DNA from: Glandiceps talaboti
Lineage: Eukaryota; Hemichordata; Enteropneusta; Spengelidae
Direction of reading: 5' to 3'
Length of the DNA stretch: 15,000 nucleotides
Assembly: GCF_964340395.1 (NCBI RefSeq)
Contig: NC_135567.1
Coordinates: 14,435,306-14,450,305, forward strand
Shown here: positions 7,661 to 15,000 of the stretch, one piece after another
Layout of the letters: the number at the start of each line of letters is the position of its first letter
How positions within the stretch are numbered: position 1 is the stretch's first letter
Notes under the pieces: model-generated
Told to the model about the DNA's origin: nothing
Database searches by the model: none
The model's input: only the letters and a program-made list of their open reading frames with translations
Made by a program: the position numbers and the translations under genes

Positions 7661-10600
7661 AGTCACTGTGTGATCGTGCAACCATTCCCGTTGAATTGAA
7701 ACAGACTTAACGTGTGTATTTTTAATTACTTTAATTAAGGACACTGATTACTTGTAATGTACAATAACTATACAATTTTTGAACACCCCTGTTAGTAGTA
7801 TGTCTATCATTAGGTATTGGACTAATTGAATCCCTTACTCTCATCATTAAATACCTCCTCCCTTGTTAGATAAATATGCATGCTAAACAAGTGTTAATTA
7901 GTGTAATTAAGATGTAAAACAATACATTAGTAAGCGTAAATGATATTTTTTGTTCAATAGTTATTGACACTCGATTTTGAGTGAACATAACTTTTCAATC
8001 ATCAGACCAATCCAAGGTAAGCTAAACAAAAGTTTCCTAATTAAGTAATTGATTAATTAATTAATGTAATTATCGTCAAGATGTTCAGCAGTTCTTTCGA
8101 TTTAAAGTATGCAAGTAATATGTCTTTCGATAGGTCTTGACCTTAAAAGTCAGATGAACATCATTATCAAATTGTCAAACTTAAGCAGGAGTACCATTCA
8201 TGGGTTGTTAGTTTTATAAATATTCACTCTAGTAGACATAATATTTTGTGTAAGGAGAAGATTCTGTTTTCATTATGTGATTTTATATCACCGTTTCTGT
8301 CCAGACGAACGTTCAGAAATGATTTATGATTCTAATAGTAGCTACACCATAATTATACAACCTCGACGCTGGCAGTATCTGAGATGCTGTACTCCTAGAC
8401 CTTTTTGTCTTCTTCCCAATAGTTTTGATATCTTTCAGAGAAAAAAATGCCCCTTGATTCTATCAATATTCCATCACTGTTTGTTTACATAGGATCGTAC
8501 GTATATTTTTTAATGTGTTTTCTTTGGGTGGGTTTACCAGTACTGCCCTTTGTCTTTTAAGGCAGCACTGAATGACTTGTTTCTAGATCCTGTTTTACCA
8601 CATACATGCTATTATTAGTGGTACCGGTTTAGGAATAAGTTGTGATTATCTGCTTATCACAATTGTGTATTTTCTGTAGTTTTCTTTTTTTCAGTCATTC
8701 ACAATGAACATACTATATTTGAAAAGTACAATTTGTGTAATATCAGTGTGTTTTTTTCTTTCTTGCGTTGTTGATACCTTTTGGTCTTTATGTTCAATTT
8801 GTTTAAAAGTTAAAAAAAAATAAATAAACGTTCACATTCTGTTCTGTCTCAAAAGCTGCCAGCTGAAACTTTAATTTCTATATATGAACTATGACATCCT
8901 ATGAGTTATTGCATTACATTTTACAATAAAGTTTGGCTTCACTGGTTATCACTTGGCACGTTCTACCCTTTATATTTCCTTTTAAAGCCTGATTACTGAC
9001 AACATGATCTTAAGTTTGTAAATTGAACTGTACCTTGTTTTTAGTCAAAGCTATCTTTTCATATCTAGTCATCAATTAGGCTTAAACTTGATTCTTTTGA
9101 ATTTTGCGCTATGTAACATGGACACATATTAATACTCCTACAGGCAAGTATTGAGATGAGTATTTATACATTTGTAGATTTTGTTACATCCCTCTGTGAA
9201 TTGTTTGAATTCAGCTGGGTTTTATTTCAATCTTACAACAATATAGATATCATCTTTGAAATGACATGAAAGGCAGCATCAGTCCATTTCTTTCACATTA
9301 CATGTATTACCACTGTTCGAAACATAAGACGCTTTTAGGTGATACAGGACATGTCATTAATAATTTCTTTGGAGGGGCTCTTCCCTTCTGTACCATTACC
9401 AGTCATCTCACAGTTACGTATCAACTTGAGTGTAAATCTCACTTCGTCTTTAAAATTAATTAATTTAATATTTGAATACATGTATGTTAAGACCACAAGC
9501 TGATTTTAACTTTTACCTGGAAAAGTCATTTTCACTAATTCTGCATACTGCGACATCTCAAATATAGTTAATAAAAACTTTGGCAAATTTGGCTCAGAAG
9601 ATGCCTTCAGTACAATGAGACAAGGAATTCTGGGAAACAAACAAACTTTGAAGCTCCAAATCTATTTACGGATGATCGCATGATGTCACAAATGCTCAGT
9701 AAAGTAACTTTGCTCGTTTGGGAGGGCTGGGTCTGGCGTCAATGTGATTGCTGAACTTCATTCTTGCACTTCTAACCAGAGTTCGAAAACTTCCACGATC
9801 ACACCTTCAATGATAACTTCTATATTTATACTAAGATGTTCATAAGTTGATTAAGATTTACTTCTAATGTGATATACAACTGCTAGATTTCCAATATAGT
9901 ATTTAATGTGTTGTCCTAAATGGACAAAGTTCATTTATTGAGCTTGTGGGATGTGTTATGCTATTGTCCCTTAATCCTTGCACAAACAATGCTGATGATA
10001 TCGTTTCAACAGATTTTTAACTCCGATTTTGTGTTTGAAAATGACCTCTTCTAAGCTTTCCAACAAGATTGTATAACTCTATAAGGGGTCGTGTGATGCA
10101 GAATACTATAGGCGAAACGTAGACCAAAGCTAATTGTAAGCAAAATGAAATATAGTTACAATAAATCGCCTTTGTAATATTAATAGTCTGGCTGATAATG
10201 ACTATTATAATTATTTCATTTTTCTTTTATTAGTTTCATCATCTAACTTTATTCATATTTTCTGTGTTTGTGTTTACATTGTTACACAATCATCACAACA
10301 TTTGTTCTAATTCCAGATGACAATGCTAATTCTTACGACATGACATTTAAAATTATCAATATTTTTGTTTGGATATCAGGGGCGGGTAGTTGCAAAGTAC
10401 TTTAGCATCCCTCATTTTTGTTTTCAATTTCTACAAAAATATATGGTATATTTGTTTGGATTTCATTTGAGTAATTTTTTTTCAATTTTGATTCCATTTT
10501 GTGAGGGTGATTTAATCATATTTTATCATTTCTTATTCCCTGTAAAACACGTGCACAAGAACTAAACATTTATCAACTATGCAGTGCCTGTTTTTTGAAT

Positions 10601-11674
10601 GCAAATTATTTGGTTTCCATAGAATCAGTGAGAATTTAAATCCTTTTAAAGTTTTGTCATTCAATTTTATGACCGGATTTTTGAAATGAAACAACTGAAT
10701 TTGATAGCCTTCTTGACATGTCATTTGTTTCGAACAGAATTTATACCGTATGTAATTCCTGTTATATCAGGCTAACTGTTAAGTTTCACTAATTATTTGA
10801 GTCACTACATAAATGTTTGATTGCGAGCCAGATTGAATTGGAAGACGATTGTCGTGTCATTGTGGTAAATTGACACAAACAAGTGACTGATGATGATACT
10901 TTCAAAACCATATGAAAGGGGTGTTTAAATAATTTGTCTTTCTGCACTGTTAATAATAATATCTATAGAATTGAATTTTAGTTTAGTGATGAGAATGATG
11001 AGGGGAATGGACATCCCATAATACTTTCGTGTCCTTGTCGACTCTCAGTATAAGTACACCTTAATCTTGTTTTCCTCCTAAGTTAAACAACTTGATATCA
11101 GTACGGAATGCGAGAACAATATGTACACATTGGTATACAGCGATACATTGGTATTAGAAGTACACAATGATCCAGTGATATAAGTAGTAACTTTTGCAAC
11201 ATTGTTGGTTAGATGCATAAAAATCATTATACCTATACTATAGGGTGGAGGTTTCAGGCAAGATGCAATTGTTAACATTTATTGCCTTGATTTCTGTTGC
11301 ATAACTACAAAACAGAAATGTGAGTTATCAGACTGTCTTTGATGATATTAAAAGGTCCATTGCAGCCTATGTAATTTGTCATTTCAAGACCTTGCCAAAA
11401 ACATATTACTTGCATGGGAGATTGATAAACCTTCTATATGCTAATTATGCTAATTACTAATTAATTAAGAATATTTGATACATTTTACGTGAAAGGTGTT
11501 TGATGATGACAAGCAAGCTAAATTTATTTCCCCCTGTACTGCACATCAAATGAAATATAACCTGCATACATTTGTGTTAAAATGTTATCAAATTTGAATA
11601 TGCGGGTTATAATCTTTCATAATTTACATATTAATTATGCTGATGAGATGTTGAATCATCATATGATGGTCCTA
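7661..11674. other. Interior of the large insertion: 4 kb without recognisable genes
   Basis: AT-rich throughout with stops in all frames; the longest open frames are 60-90 codons and show no family motif. AATAAA occurs at about 8925 but with no upstream gene. AT-rich TAATTA clusters lie near both ends (7715-7915 and 11440-11660). A segment at about 9590-9790 is less AT-rich but has no open frame. I see no transposase fragment, tRNA or captured exon. Confidence 0.55.
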
Positions 11675-11938
11675 GTATGCTTTTTCACCCTTAGATCTAT
11701 CCATAGATATGTTACTTGTCAGGTTTTATTGCGAAAACAGCATTTTAAGAATATAGTATTCTCGCTAATTATGCTAATTAAGAAAAACCTCATTTTGACC
11801 ATGTTCCACCACTTAGATTTTTCTAGACTTTTGATATGTTGTTCAGCATAAAATTCTGAGCAAGATGCACTAAAAATTATTTCTGTTGCAATTATGTTTG
11901 GGTCAAACCTTATTTTGACTGGACTAATATGTTTTTGC
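11675..11938. repeat. Subterminal inverted repeat, right arm
   Basis: Reverse-complement partner of 7386-7660. The open frame at 11582-11851 on the plus strand crosses this repeat and is taken as chance. Confidence 0.88.
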
Positions 11939-12650
11939 CTGTGTTCATGCTGTACTTATCAGACACTGCACATGTCTGATGGGATTTTGGATACATTGTA
12001 TAACCATGGTGCCAACAAGTCTGGAAAATTATAACATTGTAGAAATATTGAGAAGACTTCTTTCTTGACTGATCACTTTTCAAATTAATCTGGACCAGCT
12101 GTCCTTGACGTACTTTGTTTACTCTATCAAGAAAACATACCTGGAATGACCAGTGACTCATTGTTCATCAATAGTAAACTACGGCATGATTTTTCAGGTT
12201 GTGGGTGTTTGAATCAACTGCAAATTTTACAACAGTCATTTTATTTGAAAATACTACTAGGAAAATATAAACAAATCATACTAGGAGAAAAATAGTTGGT
12301 GTGGATGAGGAAGGAAAGAAAATATATTGACATTGTGGAAAAGGAAATACTTAGAAAGATTTTACATCAGTGTTGAAATAAATGTTAATTTTTATATTGA
12401 TAGCTTATGAAAGTGCTGAAAACATTATTTTAACAACTACTTTTTACACGTGAACAAAAAATTGTATGCTATAGTAAGAATATTAATTAGGCCATGAAAA
12501 TTAATATTATTTAGGACACCTGTTTATTGTGGAGAGAACTTTTCAGTACCCACAGAAACTGTCAAAGTGACATTTTTTGATAATAAACAAAAGAAAGCCC
12601 GATCAATCAATCACAACAGTGCATTTGTAAGCCACACAAAAATACCCCAC
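11939..12650. other. Extra 0.7 kb present only in the right end of the insertion
   Basis: On the left, terminal and subterminal repeats are nearly adjacent, whereas on the right this segment separates them. It has no recognised gene and no obvious inverted repeat of its own. Confidence 0.55.
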
Positions 12651-12750
12651 TATTTGGAATGGGCAAGCACTTTTTGATTTGGGCAAGTACTTTTTGTTTT
12701 CTACTTGCCCAGTGGACAAGCGAAATGTTTTCATTATTTCGACCCCTGCG

Positions 12751-12883
12751 CCTATCTGTCTCTTAATTCTATGGGTGTACACATTAATTAGAACCCCCTA
12801 TCTGTCTCTTCATTCAATGGGTGTACACATTAATTAGAACCCCCTATCTGTCTCTTCATTCAATGGGTGTACACATTAATTCG
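12751..12883. repeat. 46-bp tandem array, right part
   Basis: The array resumes as CCTATCTGTCTCTTAATTCT, with full units at 12792 and 12838, in phase with the units left of the insertion. Confidence 0.93.
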
Positions 12884-12979
12884 CAAACATCTAACATGAC
12901 GCACAAACTGAAAGCAGATTATTTGAATTCACCAACAATTGACTTGTCTGAATGTATACGTGTGTAAACAATTTTCTCT

Positions 12980-13230
12980 GAAAGTATAAATATTTGCTGA
13001 TAATCTAGATAATAGTACAAAGTCCTTGAAGATCTCCATGTATTATGGGATGTAAATATTTGCTCAGGATTTAATAGCAGTACAAAGTTCTTACTTCTCC
13101 CTGCATGAGAGGGTGTCAATATTTGCTCATAATAAGACTAAAGAGCTGGGTACATGCGTCTCCTAAATTATGGGTGTATATCGTTATAAAGATGCCAAAT
13201 ATGGTACATGACGGAAAACAGAATGTGAGT
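12980..13230. repeat. 60-70-bp AT-rich repeat, second block
   Basis: AATATTTGCT or close variants at 12989, 13055 and 13118 (spacing 66 and 63), each followed by AGTACAAAGT or a decayed form and CTCC. The last part (13184-13230) matches the TTATAAA/CAAATATGGTACA unit near 6571. Same family as 5320-6780. Confidence 0.75.
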
Positions 13231-13302
13231 TAGTTAATAACGTACTAGTAACCTACAGCCACACATTAGACTCCAAGTACAATTTACAAAAGCATGTTAA
13301 TG

Positions 13303-13453
13303 TATTTGCATAATTAATTAGATCATTTGCATATTATAGACTTACCATACCTACAAGTGCGATATATACAGAAACATGCCACCTGCCATCGCAAATATCC
13401 AGAGACTCATGGAGTTGATATTTCCCAGTGCAATCCCAATAAACTTACCGATA
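13303..13453 (-). pseudogene. Broken tandem duplicate of the 3' half of the ZIP exon
   Basis: This segment is a tandem copy of 13454-13602 (unit 151 bp, 149 in the other copy), with about nine differences by eye. On the minus strand it repeats the exon from FIGIALGNINSMSLWIFAMAG onward, plus the donor GTAAGT (plus strand 13340-13345) and the flanking intron. Two things disable it as a coding exon. It has only the second half of the exon and no acceptor at its start, and a 2-bp insertion in the TATATATC stretch (plus strand about 13361-13369) shifts the frame so that MFLYI is followed by SHL and a TAG stop. Its intact donor could still compete weakly with the real one. Uncollapsed haplotypes in an assembly are a less likely explanation, because the copy is partial and the flanks are not duplicated. 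Confidence 0.85.
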
Positions 13454-13496
13454 TATTTGCATAATTAATTAGATCATTTGCATATTATGGACTTAC

Positions 13497-13684
13497 CATA
13501 TCTACAAGTGCAATATACAGAAACATGCCACCTGCCATCGCAAATATCCAGAGACTCATGGAGTTGATATTTCCCAGTGCAATTCCAATGAACATACCAA
13601 TGTAGGCCAGTACGGATGAGACTAAACTGTACATAACAGCCTGTTTTACACTCATCCCAGATGTAAGTAATATGGCAAAATCAC
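13497..13684 (-). CDS. SLC39A: ZIP (SLC39A, LIV-1 subfamily) zinc transporter, next exon (TM5 end to TM7)
   Basis: Minus strand: acceptor TTTCAG, a 188-bp exon, then donor GTAAGT (plus strand 13491-13496). Two leading bases complete the Gly codon left open by exon 14912-15000, giving [10 protein letters not shown] across the junction (phase 1). The remaining 62 codons are open, from DFAILLTSGM to MFLYIALVDM, and end on a codon boundary (phase 0). It covers the second half of the TM5 metal motif, a TM6-like hydrophobic stretch (about residues 14-37) and a TM7-like stretch (about 43-62). LWIFAMAGGMFLYIALVDM fits the TM7 consensus of ZIP6/ZIP10-like proteins. The next expected residues (LPEM-like) and TM8 would be in a later exon that I did not find. 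The 3' half is tandemly duplicated just downstream, and the 5' half is copied twice in the upstream intron. Confidence 0.94.
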
Positions 13685-13699
13685 CTGAAAGAAATTATA

Positions 13700-13785
13700 C
13701 ATACTTAATCAGATCATTTGCATACAGCTTGCCTTTACACTCATTCCAGAATATGGTGAAATCCCCTACAAGAAATTGAGAAAGC
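13700..13785 (-). pseudogene. Decayed copy of the 5' (acceptor) half of the ZIP exon, copy B
   Basis: Plus-strand 13734-13776 (TTTACACTCATTCCAG, then AATATGGTGAAATCCCCT, then AGAAATT) aligns with the real exon start and acceptor at 13645-13697 (TTTACACTCATCCCAG, AATATGGCAAAATCACCT, GAAAGAAATT). The offset is 89 bp. It includes the sequence around the ancestral acceptor but lacks about 9 bp of exon and carries several substitutions. The preceding CTTAATCAGATCATTTGCAT motif is shared with the next copy. It lies in the intron between the two coding exons, and nothing suggests it is translated. Confidence 0.68.
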
Positions 13786-13823
13786 ATTACTTCTGCCAAA
13801 ATCCAAATGCTACCATTATGACT

Positions 13824-13930
13824 GCATACTTAATCAGATAATTTGCATACTGCATGCCTTTACACTCATTCCTGAAGTAATATGGCAAAACCATCTGTCA
13901 GTGAAAGAAGTTTAGAAAGCATTGCCTCAA
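13824..13930 (-). pseudogene. Decayed copy of the 5' (acceptor) half of the ZIP exon, copy C
   Basis: This is a second degenerate copy, 125 bp from copy B and sharing with it TACTTAATCAGAT(C/A)ATTTGCATAC, GCCTTTACACTCATTCC and AGAAAGCATT. It keeps GAAGTAATATGGCAAAA, which is close to the real exon (GTAAGTAATATGGCAAAA at 13663-13680), so it preserves exon bases that copy B lost. The acceptor region is changed to CCATCTGTCAGTGAAAG. It supports serial partial duplication of this exon end rather than a single event. Boundaries are approximate. Confidence 0.62.
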
Positions 13931-14630
13931 TCAAATTCTGAATATTGGAAACACAAAACTTGATAGATTTCTGAATTCTGTGCAAGACAAGAGTGAAGGT
14001 CATACCACAATAGACTCGATTACAGCCATTGCGGTTGAACAATAAATATGGAATTTATACCCTGGTTATTCTATGTCACACCAGAATACGTCTATGTCAC
14101 AGCAACGCATGTCAGTAACCTCGTTGGTTCTGCTGTGTTCGAAACATGTAACCATAATTTTCTCCTAATTTTTCTTCAATATTTATTACTGGTGCTGGTA
14201 TAATTATATTATTCCCCAATATTTGTCGCCGTTCAGCCGGAACATACTCATGATTTACTAGTTTTGTCACTACTCATCTAGTGACTTGGAGTGGCAAAAC
14301 CCCTTAGGTCACTCATATTTTTCTTGGCTGAATGAAGAAAAGTTTAGGGGAACATTATCTAACTATGCCATCCTATTAAAAATACCACATCAATTCATCA
14401 AAGAGAAGCAGTGTGTAGGACTGAATGATGCAATGTTCAGTGTGCCCTCTAAGCCAATTTGACACAAAACTGACACACACATTTTCTAGTGATGCACCAA
14501 AATTTAGTGTTATTTTATCTCTTGCTATGTGGTGACTTACAAGAAATGCCAGTTTTTATCAGTTTGAATAACAACAACAAAATTTGGCTATCATTATAGA
14601 GCACACTGGTGACATTTAACTACTTGGGTT
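13931..14630. other. ZIP intron sequence, mostly unclassified
   Basis: Part of the intron between the two ZIP exons. It has a short duplicated TCTATGTCACA (about 14071 and 14091) and a small perfect hairpin GTCACTA/TAGTGAC with a 6-nt loop (14266-14285). The segment 14040-14300 is less AT-rich and has more CpG than its surroundings, possibly another old element, but I found no termini. Confidence 0.45.
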
Positions 14631-14890
14631 GTCGGTGGCCGAGTGGTTAGACCACTTGCCTCTTACCACCGCAGCCAGGGTTCGAACCCATTCAGGGTTT
14701 GATTAAAATTTACCCTGCTGTAAGCAAGAAGACTGTCATTCAGTTTGACTTGACCGAACAACACAGGTTTTCCACGGGTATGCCAGTTTCCTTCTGCATT
14801 AACACTGAACCCATGAGGGATGGCCCTCACTGGACTTCTTGGGAGACAAGTGTTTATATACTTAAAGAACTATCCAGTATAAATAAAAAT
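14631..14890 (+). mobile_element. tRNA-derived SINE in the ZIP intron, antisense to the gene
   Basis: The head has an RNA polymerase III A box (TGGCCGAGTGG, 14636-14646) and a B box (GGTTCGAACC, 14679-14688) at tRNA-like spacing; the GGCCGAGTGGTTAGA segment resembles the D arm of Leu or Ser tRNAs. A non-tRNA body of about 160 bp follows (CCAGTTTCCTTCTGCATTAA, TCACTGGACTTCTTGGGAGA), then an A-rich tail around 14876-14890. The 3' side of an acceptor stem is missing, so it is not a working tRNA gene. I could not identify clear target-site duplications, so the 3' boundary is approximate. The body may belong to a conserved SINE core superfamily, but I cannot name it. Confidence 0.82.
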
Positions 14891-14911
14891 TGTTTATTAA
14901 CATGTACTTAC

Positions 14912-15000
14912 CTAATTCATGTGGAAGTTCGTGGCAGAACACAGCGATGGTTGTGCTGAGACCACCAGTTAAACTATTAGCAAACGCAGCACCAATAGCG
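14912..15000 (-). CDS. SLC39A: ZIP (SLC39A, LIV-1 subfamily) zinc transporter, internal exon, partial at window edge
   Basis: Minus-strand reading gives 29 codons, [20 protein letters not shown] followed by FCHELPHEL, plus the first base of a Gly codon. The exon ends at a consensus donor (GTAAGT, plus strand 14906-14911). HELPHEL is the start of the transmembrane-5 metal-site motif HEXPHEXGD that defines LIV-1 ZIP transporters, and AIGAAF matches the end of transmembrane segment 4 in this family. In known members these helices form the binuclear metal site that moves zinc (sometimes other divalent metals) into the cytoplasm. His at the first motif position argues against ZIP8/ZIP14, which have Glu there. 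[14 protein letters not shown] resembles the ZIP4/5/6/10/12 group more than ZIP7/13. The exon runs off the right edge, so the upstream HNFxDG part of TM4 is not visible. Family call is firm; the member is not. Confidence 0.93.

Larger units (their letters stand above)
7272..12748. mobile_element. Large non-autonomous DNA transposon (hAT-like ends), about 5.5 kb
   Basis: The left end CAGGAGTCGAAATAATG and the complement of the right end (CAGGGGTCGAAATAATG) match at 16 of 17 positions. Just inside both ends are clustered ACTTGCCC/GGGCAAGT motifs in both orientations (7298-7367 and 12660-12720), resembling the subterminal transposase-binding repeats of hAT elements. Further in, 7386-7660 and 11675-11938 are again inverted repeats. 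The element splits a 46-bp tandem array, so the empty site is known. Target duplication is unclear: CCTA occurs on both sides but two extra bases (CG) sit at the right junction, and the 8 bp expected for hAT do not match well. No transposase is recognisable, so any movement would need help in trans. The family assignment is inference. Confidence 0.72.

Noticed and set aside
8277-8492. 71-codon plus-strand frame inside the large insertion
   Set aside because: No recognisable family and no composition change at its limits. A chance frame is more likely, and I could not connect it to a downstream AATAAA at about 8925.
8925-8930. AATAAA as the end of a plus-strand gene
   Set aside because: The hexamer is common in AT-rich DNA and no coding exon precedes it.
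12919-13119. 66-codon minus-strand frame as a later ZIP exon
   Set aside because: The translation lacks the expected LPEM-like and TM8 residues and lies in a 63-66-bp tandem repeat.
13303-13453. Mutually exclusive alternative ZIP exon
   Set aside because: The copy lacks the first half of the exon and an acceptor, and a 2-bp insertion leads to a stop.
14631-14702. Functional Leu or Ser tRNA gene
   Set aside because: A and B boxes are present but the acceptor stem cannot close and a SINE body and A-rich tail follow.
14699-14959. 86-codon plus-strand frame
   Set aside because: It runs through the SINE body and then antisense through the ZIP exon. The minus-strand ZIP reading explains the coding signal.

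Overview
The window looks like animal nuclear DNA, most likely from an invertebrate. It is AT-rich and gene-poor, with introns, tandem arrays, short inverted-repeat transposons and a tRNA-derived SINE, and with no operons or long reading frames. The animal assignment rests mainly on two spliced minus-strand exons of a LIV-1-type ZIP (SLC39A) zinc transporter at the right end. The species cannot be fixed from the sequence; a marine invertebrate is a guess.

Layout from left to right. Positions 1-179 hold a 35-bp tandem repeat. A hairpin MITE with a perfect 29-bp inner stem lies at 411-782, and a 64-bp satellite of about 15 units at about 1097-2029. A piggyBac-like MITE with TTAA duplications is at 2250-2454, and a degenerate array at about 2550-3250. 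A foldback MITE with a 7-bp target duplication is at 3640-3945, an 80-bp duplication at 4062-4221, a 26-bp minisatellite at 4624-4820 and a 39-bp minisatellite at 4959-5192. From about 5320 to 6780 there is an old array of a 60-70-bp repeat, invaded by another foldback element (5494-6088) and carrying a solo arm of the first hairpin MITE (6146-6291). Positions 7171-12883 hold a 46-bp tandem array split by an insertion of about 5.5 kb (7272-12748) with terminal and subterminal inverted repeats and no recognisable coding capacity. The 60-70-bp repeat family returns at about 12980-13170, so one old repeat domain appears to span the whole interval.

The only protein-coding sequence I can support is the ZIP gene on the minus strand: exon 14912-15000 (cut by the window edge) and exon 13497-13684, joined by a phase-1 intron that falls inside the metal-site motif HELPHELGD. 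This intron holds a SINE and two decayed copies of the 5' (acceptor) half of exon 13497-13684. The intron after that exon starts with a 151-bp tandem duplicate of its 3' half, broken by a 2-bp insertion. I found no later ZIP exon to the left. If the gene continues leftward beyond position 1, everything from 1 to 13496 is intronic; otherwise the remaining exon or exons were missed.

I do not see a new defence, catalytic or RNA system. The most interesting items are the repeated partial duplication of one ZIP exon, and the large insertion that splits a tandem array.
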